Below are positions 1-7,700 of a stretch of DNA of 64,000 nucleotides, one piece after another. How positions within the stretch are numbered: position 1 is the stretch's first letter; the number at the start of each line of letters is the position of its first letter. Source of the DNA: Chloroherpetonaceae bacterium (GTDB lineage: Bacteria; Bacteroidota; Chlorobiia; Chlorobiales; Chloroherpetonaceae); contig JANQGG010000060.1 of NCBI GenBank assembly GCA_028277445.1, forward strand, positions 47,330 to 111,329, given 5' to 3'. The translations under genes were made by a program, and so were the position numbers. The notes under the pieces are model-generated. The model was not told the origin of the DNA and did not search any database. It saw nothing but the letters and a program-made list of their open reading frames with translations.

Positions 1-1
1 T

Positions 2-202
2 CCAGTGCTTTCTCTATGGAAAGCATATGAGTCAACACCTGCGGGTATTGTATATTTTAATTTTTTAAACCTTATAGTGTTTTCAACTATTAAGTACTTC
101 ACAGATAGAAATTATAGAGAAGATGCAATTAGATTTATAAAAGAAAAATTAGAAGAAGAAGGTATTGGATATTACTTCGAATCATTTACATATTTATTAT
201 AA
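2..202 (+). CDS. 3' end of an unidentified protein, cut by the window edge
   Basis: The frame is open to the left edge, so this is probably the C-terminal part of a longer protein; a GTG at position 5 could also start a 65-residue protein, but no ribosome site can be seen. The product has a hydrophobic aromatic stretch (IVYFNFLNLIVFSTIKYF) and then a charged helix (REDAIRFIKEKLEEE) before a short aromatic tail. I do not recognise the family. It lies in AT-rich DNA next to a decayed gene, so it may itself be a remnant. Confidence 0.35.
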   Translation, partial: PVLSLWKAYESTPAGIVYFNFLNLIVFSTIKYFTDRNYREDAIRFIKEKLEEEGIGYYFESFTYLL

Positions 203-260
203 AAAAAGAACATTAAGTTAAAAAAATAATCAATTACCCATATAAGAAATCCAGAAAAAA

Positions 261-471
261 ATGAAAGTGTAATATGACGAAATAGCAGATGCCTTATACT
301 TGAAGTTTGATGAGGACGAACCTAGTAAACGTTATAGAAATTGTGCGGATGAAACTTTATCGAGCGGAAAAACCTGTTACGGAACGAACCTAGTAACGTT
401 ATAGAAATTGTGCCGAAGGTATCAACATCGGTACAAGCCATGATGGAAAGCTTATCGTAATGTTAGGTTAA
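261..471 (+). pseudogene. decayed DUF2283 family gene
   Basis: Read from the ATG at 261, the sequence gives MKV, a TAA stop, then YDEIADALYLKFDEDEP. This is the start of a DUF2283 protein (usual pattern MKVEYDxExDALYIxL), with GAA apparently changed to TAA at codon 4. The rest of the family, an EGINIGTSHDGKLIVMLG-like tail, is in another frame ending at 471. In between, a ~30-bp segment is present twice (316-346 and 384-413), the two copies differing by one A. A nonsense codon, a frameshift and a partial duplication together mean the gene is dead. DUF2283 genes are often linked to toxin-antitoxin-like or mobile DNA; the function is unknown. Confidence 0.7.
316..413 (+). repeat. 30-bp imperfect direct duplication inside the DUF2283 relic
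   Basis: Positions 316-346 and 384-413 both read ACGAACCTAGTAA, then (A)CGTTATAGAAATTGTGC. The first copy has one additional A. The 37 bases between them do not resemble the family. This looks like an aberrant duplication during gene decay rather than a mobile element. Confidence 0.8.
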
Positions 472-520
472 TATGAAACTCCTTGCCCATTTTTTAATTA
501 TCATATTAAACCTATTTTCA

Positions 521-1219
521 TTACCACAAGAAAGGGATTAACCGATATTTTACCGCTTTGGCATATTCCGCATAGCCATCCAGTTCTTCTATCAGGATTT
601 TATCCTCATAATGTGTTCGGACCAATACCAAAACTACCATAACGGCAGCAGGCAGAAAACTCAGCGTTGACCCGAATGCAAATGGTAAAGGCAATGAGCC
701 GATGAGCATTCCTAAATAACCGGGATGCCTGATTAGCTTGTATGGCCCGGTTTTTATAACCGAATGATTTTTATCGGTTTGCAGTCGAAGCGTTCCTTCA
801 AAAAACGGATTGTAAAGCATTGGCCATACCGAAACAATCGCTGATAAAACATAAATCGCAATCCCAATGTAAAGATAATCGTATGGCAATGGCTGGGTGA
901 GTTTAAACCTATAATCCACACCGGCAACACCGGGTAAAATGAGAATGGCAATTGCGAAATAAGAAATAATCAAATGCGTATCAAACGGCTTTGATCCTTT
1001 TTGGATTTCCCCCCGGTCGTTCATCAATGCCGGGATTTTAAGGTATAAAATTGCGCTGATGACAGCGCTGCCAAACGCATAAACTAAAACATATATCCAA
1101 ACTCTGGGGTGATCTACATTGCCTGCTGAGATAAAATAGATAAGACCGGTTATAAAAATCCATCGAAATGGCGCTAAGAGCGCTTTTTTCCCGGTGGCTG
1201 TTAATTTTTCACTCATCAT
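521..1219 (-). CDS. isoprenylcysteine carboxyl methyltransferase-like membrane protein
   Basis: A 232-residue polytopic membrane protein with about five or six hydrophobic segments. Near residues 155-170 it has the family core GPYKLIRHPGYLG, and it ends with EDKILIEELDGYAEYAKAVKYR, the C-terminal signature of the ICMT / PEMT / NnrU-like integral membrane methyltransferases; the RHP and the late Glu are the usual SAM-site elements. It is the last gene of the TetR-led operon, 16 bases after the RND exporter. Bacterial members rarely have a known substrate. The context suggests modification of an envelope lipid or isoprenoid, which is inference. The double Met at the start makes the exact first residue uncertain. 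Confidence 0.75.
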   Translation of the reverse strand: MMSEKLTATGKKALLAPFRWIFITGLIYFISAGNVDHPRVWIYVLVYAFGSAVISAILYLKIPALMNDRGEIQKGSKPFDTHLIISYFAIAILILPGVAGVDYRFKLTQPLPYDYLYIGIAIYVLSAIVSVWPMLYNPFFEGTLRLQTDKNHSVIKTGPYKLIRHPGYLGMLIGSLPLPFAFGSTLSFLPAAVMVVLVLVRTHYEDKILIEELDGYAEYAKAVKYRLIPFLW

Positions 1220-1235
1220 TCAATGAATTTTTTGC

Positions 1236-3983
1236 TTAAACCTTGACATCTTTTACTTCCTGTCGATAGCTATAGCGCTCATACCACCCAAGAATCCCGG
1301 TTAATACCAACACCGTTGTCAAAAAGCATGCGCCAACGCCAATAAACATTGCGCTTCCTAAACTTGCAAATCCCGGCCAAACGGAAAACATTAGCGAGCC
1401 AAATGCAAGCATGGTTGTTAGGCTTGTCAGAAAAATGGCCTTTCCGGTTCCGGCATATACCACGTTAATTTTCCCCATGCCTTCAGTTTGCCAACGATGC
1501 AACACATGCACGCCGTAATCTATGCCAATACCAATGACCATTGGCAACCCCATTACATTTATAACCGTTAGTTGCATACCAAAAAGCGTCATCAAACCCA
1601 CCATCCAAAATATTCCGACTGTTAAGGGAATCATTGCGATGAGGGCGTATGTCGGGTTGCGGAAATCGAACCACAGCAGCAAAAATACCACAATAAGAGT
1701 CAAAATCACCGCGTTTCGTCCATCTTTGCCAACAACTTCTATAAGTGCTATAAACACAATTGGCATGCCCGTCGCCTGGTTGCTTACCGTTTGTAGGTCA
1801 TTTGTAAACCGATCAAGATAGTCCAGATCTTCCCAAACGCTGTTGTTTGGAAACACCGTTAAAAGAAATTTATCGCGCGTTTCGTTTGCATAACGATCAA
1901 ACACAGACTCGGGTAAATCTTTTAATTCAATTGGCGAAACAGAAGCCATTTGCAATGCCGTTGTCTTAAAATGTGGCGCAAACCAACGTTGATAGGATTC
2001 AAAACCTGCGTGCGCTAGCTCCGGGTTTTGCATGATCTTTTGTACGAGATCGAAAATTATCCGTGGTTGCCCTTCTTGGTTTGGGCTGCCGACAATCTCC
2101 GTGCATTTCCGATCCACTTTATCTTGTCCACCCAAATACGCCAAATCCTGCATTTCCATGATATTCATTTCAAGTCGATTTAATTCTTGAACGATATCGT
2201 CAATCGCGTGATTTGCTAATTGAGCGTTTACCTTCGACTCTTCTATACGTGCTTTTACGCCTTGTATGATTTCCGCTCGTGCAACTTGCGCTTCGTGGTC
2301 CGGGAAATAAAGCGAAATATCTTCTGTGATAGCAACCGTTCCACGCTTTTTGATCTTCTTTGCCATTTCTCTTGCTTCGTCTGGCGAATCGGCCAAGATC
2401 AACGCGTAATCCATGCTTAAATCAAATCTTTCCAAAACCGTATCTTGCAAAACAACCGACGTGAGGCCTTTCGGCTGCATGTTCATGTAGTTTTGGTCGA
2501 AAGTGATTTTGTTGGCATAAAATCCGAAGATCAATGTTGCCGCAATGGACGCCATTATCGTAAAACCGTATTTACGACCTAGAAAACCCGAAAGCATTCC
2601 TAACGATTTAAAAGACACGTCTTTAGGTTTGACCGGTTTTTTTTTCTTCAAAAATGATCTTTCCATCCTACGCTCACGAAAAACCAGCAATGACGGCAAA
2701 AATATAAACGTGGTCAGCAAAATCATCAGCAGGCCAAGTGCGGTAACAATCCCCATTTCTTTCATACCGCGCGAACTGCTGATAACGAGCGTAAAAAATG
2801 CCGCAAACGTGGTAAGCCCGCCGGTTAAAATGCCTTTTCCGCTTTTCAAAAACGCTTCAACCATTGCGTTTTCTATGGAGTAGCGAAGCGAACGAAATTC
2901 AGAAAATGTTGAAATTAAGTGAATCGAAAAGTCGATGCCTAAGCCAAGTAAAATTACCGCCATCATGGAAGTAAAAATATTTAGCTCGCCAACGACTATA
3001 GCTGTCGCGCCCATTGCCCAAATAATGCCAACGAGCAAATTCAGGATGGCAAGCCCTGGAGCGGACCACATTCGGAGCGTAATGGCCAGCAAAAAGAAAA
3101 TCCCGATTAGCGCAATTACGGAGGTGTAACCCAGACTTTGCTCGGAGTAAACCACTTCGTCGTGCACAAGCGGCAGCATTCCCGTCAAACCAGCCTCAAT
3201 ATCGGGATAATCCATTATCGCCTTATCAAGGGTTGTTTGCACGGCGCTTACGCCGACCATAACTTTTTTCATATCAACCGCAGTAAATGTAGGGATAACA
3301 TTTAAAATCAACACGTTTTTATCGTAAGACATAAAATACGGATCGCCCAAAAGTATCCGCTCAACGGCATGTTCGATGTTATTTTTTTCAATCCCTTCAT
3401 AGGAAATTGCTTTCTGAAGCGACGCTACAAAAAATTCAACGCCATCCAAAAAGTCAACCGCCCGATCTTCTTTTTCCCGACCCGATATGGACTCGGATTT
3501 TCCAACATATTCCTTTTCCAGGCTGTTGTTCAAATTGGTCAGGAATGGGCGTAAATTCGGATCTTTGAAAATATCCTGCGTGTTTTTCAGGTACTTGGTC
3601 TTTAGAAGCATCATGCCGTGGTTGCGAATAAAATCAACCTCTTGCTTATAATCTACTCGTTTTACTAATGACTTGCCGTCGGTAGGATCTGTTAGGACTC
3701 TTAATTTTGGGGCTAAAAATTCCGCGAACGCTTTTATCCGATGTTCTTCGCCTTGAACTACAACCGCAATGCTTGAAGCGGCGGTAAATTCATTAACGAT
3801 TTCATTATACTCAATTGTGCGCGGATCGTCTTCAGGCAAAAGATCGGCCCAACGCATGGTGGTACGCAAATCAGCCGAAAAATAGCCAAGCAGAACCGTA
3901 AGCAGCAATGTTAAGCCAAGCATCAATAATGGCTTTGCTGCATGCAGTTTCGCAAAATCTCTTAGCAATTTTTCTCGCATCAA
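1236..3983 (-). CDS. MMPL-type RND superfamily exporter (HpnN-like)
   Basis: 915 residues with the duplicated RND plan: an N-terminal membrane helix, a large periplasmic domain (about 40-280), five membrane helices containing GLGIDFSIH near residue 346, then a second half with GIGIDYGVH near residue 819 in the matching helix. The paired G-x-G-I-D motifs carry the proton-relay Asp of MMPL exporters. The size fits hopanoid/lipid exporters such as HpnN rather than drug pumps of the AcrB type (about 1050 residues, with TolC and adaptor). The start is supported by AAAGGAGAT just upstream. Neighbours are a LolA-like carrier and an outer-membrane barrel, which points to lipid or hydrophobic cargo crossing the envelope. 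The substrate is unknown. Confidence 0.85.
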   Translation of the reverse strand: MMREKLLRDFAKLHAAKPLLMLGLTLLLTVLLGYFSADLRTTMRWADLLPEDDPRTIEYNEIVNEFTAASSIAVVVQGEEHRIKAFAEFLAPKLRVLTDPTDGKSLVKRVDYKQEVDFIRNHGMMLLKTKYLKNTQDIFKDPNLRPFLTNLNNSLEKEYVGKSESISGREKEDRAVDFLDGVEFFVASLQKAISYEGIEKNNIEHAVERILLGDPYFMSYDKNVLILNVIPTFTAVDMKKVMVGVSAVQTTLDKAIMDYPDIEAGLTGMLPLVHDEVVYSEQSLGYTSVIALIGIFFLLAITLRMWSAPGLAILNLLVGIIWAMGATAIVVGELNIFTSMMAVILLGLGIDFSIHLISTFSEFRSLRYSIENAMVEAFLKSGKGILTGGLTTFAAFFTLVISSSRGMKEMGIVTALGLLMILLTTFIFLPSLLVFRERRMERSFLKKKKPVKPKDVSFKSLGMLSGFLGRKYGFTIMASIAATLIFGFYANKITFDQNYMNMQPKGLTSVVLQDTVLERFDLSMDYALILADSPDEAREMAKKIKKRGTVAITEDISLYFPDHEAQVARAEIIQGVKARIEESKVNAQLANHAIDDIVQELNRLEMNIMEMQDLAYLGGQDKVDRKCTEIVGSPNQEGQPRIIFDLVQKIMQNPELAHAGFESYQRWFAPHFKTTALQMASVSPIELKDLPESVFDRYANETRDKFLLTVFPNNSVWEDLDYLDRFTNDLQTVSNQATGMPIVFIALIEVVGKDGRNAVILTLIVVFLLLWFDFRNPTYALIAMIPLTVGIFWMVGLMTLFGMQLTVINVMGLPMVIGIGIDYGVHVLHRWQTEGMGKINVVYAGTGKAIFLTSLTTMLAFGSLMFSVWPGFASLGSAMFIGVGACFLTTVLVLTGILGWYERYSYRQEVKDVKV

Positions 3984-4052
3984 AATCTCCTTTCGTTTTC
4001 TAAACTTAGTTTGATGTTGTTTATCAACAATCGTTGCTTAAACAACCTTTTT

Positions 4053-5282
4053 TTAAAAGAACAGTCTTGCGCGCATAAGCCCGCCATCCCCAAGGTTTTT
4101 ACCAAACGCCGTTCCGCTTTTTCCAGTATAAACCTGGCCAATAACGGTTAGCGTAAGGTTTTGAAACCAACTGTAGCGAAGCGTCGGAATAAATGCAGCA
4201 CTTTTATCCGACACGCTCACAATACTTGATAGGCTAATATCAATTAAATCCGTGGCGGGATAGCTCATGTGAATGTACGTTTGATTTTTTGTGACCGTTA
4301 GGATTTCGCCGTTTATGTAACGCATCCAATCGCTAACCGAATAGGTTTTCCAATTGGATTTGGCCAAACTGTTGTGATAAAATTCCGCCATAAAATAAAA
4401 GCCGCTTTCCCATGTATAGTCTGCGCCAAAAAGAATTTCAGAGAAATCTTTACTTTGCCCCATAATATTGCGGCCAAATTCGCCCCAAACGCCCAAGCCA
4501 AGTAACTCGCCGGCGAAATCCACGCCGAACATTTGTCTTTTTTGGGCTGAAAAATCAAATGTTTGGTAATTTCCAAGCGTCCAATATTTTTGCGCCGCCA
4601 CCGCGCTGACATCCAAATGCAAAAGCGGAAACGTCCAACGGACGAACGCGCCTGAGCGATCAAGTTTTTCTTTAACCTGAACCAACAATGTTATTGAACT
4701 TCGCTCTGTTAGACTGATATCTGAACGAATGGCGTTTTTACCGGGCTGTTCATACGTTGGATCGGTTATGTTTTTGACGTTAAAAAGGTTGGTTGGGTTC
4801 CAAGCATAACCTGTTCCAAAAGAAAGCTGCTGCTTGCCAATGGTTAAGTCAAACTGCTTAAGGCGAATCTTCAGAAACGCGTTATCCAAAAAAATTGTGT
4901 CTTGGTAGGCAAAATCAAATAACGCATGGCTGGATTTTGGAATCTGACTTTTTAGGTTTTCGGGTATATAGTCCAGAAAATTCCAATCTTTCTTTCCATG
5001 ATAGGTTAAAAAAATCACATTTGCATTAAACGTAATTTGCTCGGATAACTCGCTGCTTGCTTCCGCTCGCAAACGGTTTGAATTGAGCTGCAACCAATCA
5101 TCGCCTTGTTTAACCACCATAATCTGCGGCTCAAGATATCCTGAAAACTCAATCTCTTGCGCATTTGCGTATGGGATTGCAAAAACCAAAACCAATGCCC
5201 CGATAAGCGCAGCGATATTCTTTTTAACATCGTTTATTACGCTTTTGCGATACAACAACGACTGTGCAATTTTTATCATCAT
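4053..5282 (-). CDS. outer-membrane beta-barrel protein of the RND/LolA operon
   Basis: 409 residues. The N-terminus has a hydrophobic segment ending IPYANAQ, a normal signal peptide with AxA cleavage. After it come alternating hydrophobic/polar strands rich in aromatic residues, and the protein ends in MRARLFF, the terminal Phe expected of an outer-membrane barrel. The start codon overlaps the stop of the upstream LolA-like gene (ATGA at 5279-5282), so the two are translationally coupled. I do not recognise a named porin family; DUF1302-like or alginate-export-like barrels are possible. Inference: it is the outer-membrane partner of the carrier and exporter on either side. Confidence 0.7.
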   Translation of the reverse strand: MMIKIAQSLLYRKSVINDVKKNIAALIGALVLVFAIPYANAQEIEFSGYLEPQIMVVKQGDDWLQLNSNRLRAEASSELSEQITFNANVIFLTYHGKKDWNFLDYIPENLKSQIPKSSHALFDFAYQDTIFLDNAFLKIRLKQFDLTIGKQQLSFGTGYAWNPTNLFNVKNITDPTYEQPGKNAIRSDISLTERSSITLLVQVKEKLDRSGAFVRWTFPLLHLDVSAVAAQKYWTLGNYQTFDFSAQKRQMFGVDFAGELLGLGVWGEFGRNIMGQSKDFSEILFGADYTWESGFYFMAEFYHNSLAKSNWKTYSVSDWMRYINGEILTVTKNQTYIHMSYPATDLIDISLSSIVSVSDKSAAFIPTLRYSWFQNLTLTVIGQVYTGKSGTAFGKNLGDGGLMRARLFF

Positions 5283-6040
5283 TGCCTCAATCCTCGTTCG
5301 GTAAACATTTTTTCTTCAAGCCTCACCCCATACTTTATTTCTTGGAGCAACAATTCAGTTTGCGTGCCATCCAGCAAATCTTGCATCACCATTTTTTTTG
5401 CGGTAGGAACGCCTTGAATGATTTTTATCTCCGAAAGCGTTAGCAGTTTTGTCGGATGCGTTTCTTCATTTTCGAAGTATTCCATCTTTAGCGGATGAAA
5501 ATCGCGTTTGGACGACCAAATCAAAATTTTCCGATAAGCTGAGGAGCTTCCGCTTTTTCGCTTAAGCTCTAACTTGTAGCAGCTTTCGTCGCCAACGTTT
5601 TCTGTCCCTAGCAACGTTGTCCTGAAATCGACAATAAATGAATCACCGCTGCCCATGTCTTCATAAGAAAAGTCGCTGCCTTCCATTTTCTGGCGTTTGG
5701 CATGCGTAGCCATTTTGCGAACGCGGTTGGTTCTTGGAAAGAACATCCAAATATCATCTGCGTTATTGCGCATTAAAATCGCCTGGCCTTTAGCGCGTCT
5801 TGGCGAGGTGTAACGAATCAACGTTTTCTCATTATGGTCTCTGCCCCAGCTATCGTATTCAAATTTTCGAACCTGACCCGAAGAAGTCTGAATCAGCATT
5901 TTTGATTTTGAAAAAAGGCTTTCCTGGTTCATTAAATCATTTACTTTTTTGATAATTTCATTGCCGGTTTGCGCTTCTGCGTTTTGACTTATTACCAACA
6001 CGAGCCAAAAAAACAACGCATTTGCTAGAATCCTTTTCAT
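5279..6040 (-). CDS. LolA-like outer-membrane lipoprotein-sorting family protein
   Basis: 253 residues with a signal peptide ending NAEAQ. The mature part matches the LolA_like family found beside RND exporters: a segment with GQAILMRNNADDIWMFFPRTNRVRK, then GSDFSYEDMGSGD, and a late strand pattern ending QEIKYGVRLEEKMFTERGLR. The fold is an open half-barrel that holds acyl chains. True LolA carries lipoproteins from LolCDE; this type is instead linked to RND proteins and is thought to carry other lipids. A strong Shine-Dalgarno (AAAGGAGATTATA) precedes the ATG. It lies 23 bases after tetR and overlaps the barrel gene by four bases. Confidence 0.8.
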   Translation of the reverse strand: MKRILANALFFWLVLVISQNAEAQTGNEIIKKVNDLMNQESLFSKSKMLIQTSSGQVRKFEYDSWGRDHNEKTLIRYTSPRRAKGQAILMRNNADDIWMFFPRTNRVRKMATHAKRQKMEGSDFSYEDMGSGDSFIVDFRTTLLGTENVGDESCYKLELKRKSGSSSAYRKILIWSSKRDFHPLKMEYFENEETHPTKLLTLSEIKIIQGVPTAKKMVMQDLLDGTQTELLLQEIKYGVRLEEKMFTERGLRQ

Positions 6041-6063
6041 TATAATCTCCTTTCTGTTTCTGT

Positions 6064-6693
6064 TTAAGTCTGTTGTTGCGAGGGGTCAATTTTAATGCCA
6101 AGTAAAAAAATCTCTGAAAGAAAGCCGGCGGCTTGCTCGAAGTTGAACACAGACGGGTTTACAATCCACTGAAGATACAGTCCATCCATAGTCCCAATTA
6201 ATGTTGCAGCAGCGACGTTTGAGTCAACCTGCCTGAAGACGCCTTTTCGGATACCTTCATTCAAAATGGATGCAATCGCGGAGCGAAACTCATTATAAAT
6301 GCCTTCCAAATCCAACATTCCGTTAATGGTTTCGTTTTTGTTACGAATACCTTCCGCCCAAAAATCCATCATGATTCGCATGAATTCCTCATTTCCTGAG
6401 GTGAAATCTATCAAGCTGGCTTTGATAATTTGACGAATCTGCGTTTCAGGGTCGTCATCGCTTTCTGAAATGCTGCGTAAAACGGTTTTCATCTCAGAAA
6501 AAAACATTTCAAAGGCGTGGTTGAATATTTCATCCTTACTCCGGAAATACTCGTAGATCGTGCCTTTGCCAATACCTGCCTCTTCGGCAATATCTGCCAT
6601 TTTGGTTTTGACAATCCCCATCCGGGCAAATACTTTCATGGCCGCGTTAATGATTTCTAACTGTTTGGCCTCTTTATCAACAAATTTTGGCAT
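6064..6693 (-). CDS. TetR/AcrR family transcriptional repressor
   Basis: 209 residues. Residues 8-55 form the TetR helix-turn-helix: AAMKVFARMGIVKTKMADIA, then GIGKGTIYEYFRSKDEIF. The C-terminal part is helical and variable, as expected for the ligand-binding domain. It is the first gene of the minus-strand operon that continues into the LolA-like protein, barrel, RND exporter and ICMT-like protein. An 18-bp near-palindrome lies 24 bases upstream, between the promoter and the gene, so autoregulation and control of the whole operon is the simplest reading. The ligand is unknown; a lipid or the exported compound is plausible. Confidence 0.9.
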   Translation of the reverse strand: MPKFVDKEAKQLEIINAAMKVFARMGIVKTKMADIAEEAGIGKGTIYEYFRSKDEIFNHAFEMFFSEMKTVLRSISESDDDPETQIRQIIKASLIDFTSGNEEFMRIMMDFWAEGIRNKNETINGMLDLEGIYNEFRSAIASILNEGIRKGVFRQVDSNVAAATLIGTMDGLYLQWIVNPSVFNFEQAAGFLSEIFLLGIKIDPSQQQT

Positions 6694-6717
6694 AGTGGAT
6701 TTTTATCATTTTTTTAT

Positions 6718-6735
6718 TGACCGACCGTTCGGTCA
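6718..6735. promoter_or_regulatory. TetR-family operator
   Basis: TGACCGACCGTTCGGTCA is symmetric at 16 of 18 positions and resembles known TetR-family operators. It starts two bases downstream of the -10 box of the predicted tetR promoter, so bound repressor would cover the transcription start. Assignment to the adjacent TetR is inference. Confidence 0.8.
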
Positions 6736-6736
6736 T

Positions 6737-6765
6737 AATATAATAAAATAAAATCCTGTTATCAA
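6737..6765 (-). promoter_or_regulatory. sigma70-type promoter of the TetR/RND operon
   Basis: On the minus strand TTGATA (6765-6760) and TATATT (6742-6737) are separated by exactly 17 bases, a near-consensus sigma70 promoter. It points into tetR, and the operator palindrome lies immediately downstream. Confidence 0.65.
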
Positions 6766-6826
6766 GTCATGTTTCGATAAATGTTGCTATTTTTGCAATT
6801 AAATAACTCAAGGGTTAATGGCTATT

Positions 6827-6844
6827 GTTCTTAATGATAAGAAC
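6827..6844. promoter_or_regulatory. perfect 7-bp inverted repeat upstream of the OmpA-like gene
   Basis: GTTCTTA-ATGA-TAAGAAC is a perfect inverted repeat in the divergent region between tetR and the OmpA-like gene, 98 bases before the latter. It may be an operator for the rightward genes; no cognate regulator can be assigned. Confidence 0.35.
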
Positions 6845-6941
6845 GCCCGTATTCTCTACATTTAATTTTTGGCATGCATTCGAGTATTTTCTTTATTCTT
6901 TTACTTTGATATGTTAAATAAAGCCACTTCAATTTTGTTCA

Positions 6942-7700
6942 ATGCGTCTGGTTTATCACTACTTTTTATTAAGTCTCTTAATTATAAATGCCGAGTTTAG
7001 TGCAGCTCAAACGCCCGATACGTCTAAACTCAAGGTTGATAACAATCAAAAACATGGTGAATACGAAGCAAACAGAAATCGTCCGGAAATCTTAACATTT
7101 ACCGCATCACCTGCTATCCTGCAACTGGGTCAAGAAATTGAACTAAGCTGGCAAACTCAACATGCAATATCCGTAGGTATTTTGCCGCATATCGGGCGGG
7201 TAAAATCCAGCGGCACTATTACGCTTTCGCCAAGCCGTTCAATCACCTATACATTAATTGCAACCGGATGGGATAGCATTGCTAAACGCCGTTTAGATAT
7301 TTCCGTATTACCCTCTTCTGAAATTCTTACGCCACCCCCGCCAATGCTTAGAAAAAAAGGCGATAAAATTGTGTTGCACATTAAATTTCGGACCAATCAT
7401 TCAACGCTGCCCGAATCGTCGTATGCTGATCTTAATGATCTTATAGGCGATCTGGGCAATAATCCGAAGCTCGTTCTACAAATTGTAGGTCATACCGATC
7501 ACAAAGGAAATGAAAAATTCAATACAAAGCTTTCGTTGGAACGCGCTGTAGCCGTGCAAACATATTTCATAAAAAAAGGCATTGATCCGAAACGGCTTTT
7601 TGTTAGCGGCGCCGGCTCATCAAAGCCTCTTGTTGAGAATAGTTCGCTATCAAACCGCTTGAAAAACCGAAGAATAGAAATAACAGTACTTAATGATTAA
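6942..7700 (+). CDS. OmpA-family peptidoglycan-associated envelope protein
   Basis: 252 residues. A signal peptide ends near SAAQ (about residue 23). Residues 48-125 look like an Ig/beta-sandwich module (ILTFTASPAILQLGQEIELSW). After a proline-rich linker (PPPPM), residues about 138-250 form an OmpA C-terminal domain with LQIVGHTDHKGNEKFNTKLS and the LSNRLKNRRIEITV ending that binds diaminopimelate peptidoglycan. There is no N-terminal eight-strand barrel, so it is a soluble periplasmic or lipid-independent tether. No Shine-Dalgarno is visible. It overlaps the next gene by eight bases, so the two are probably co-translated. Confidence 0.85.
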   Translation: MRLVYHYFLLSLLIINAEFSAAQTPDTSKLKVDNNQKHGEYEANRNRPEILTFTASPAILQLGQEIELSWQTQHAISVGILPHIGRVKSSGTITLSPSRSITYTLIATGWDSIAKRRLDISVLPSSEILTPPPPMLRKKGDKIVLHIKFRTNHSTLPESSYADLNDLIGDLGNNPKLVLQIVGHTDHKGNEKFNTKLSLERAVAVQTYFIKKGIDPKRLFVSGAGSSKPLVENSSLSNRLKNRRIEITVLND

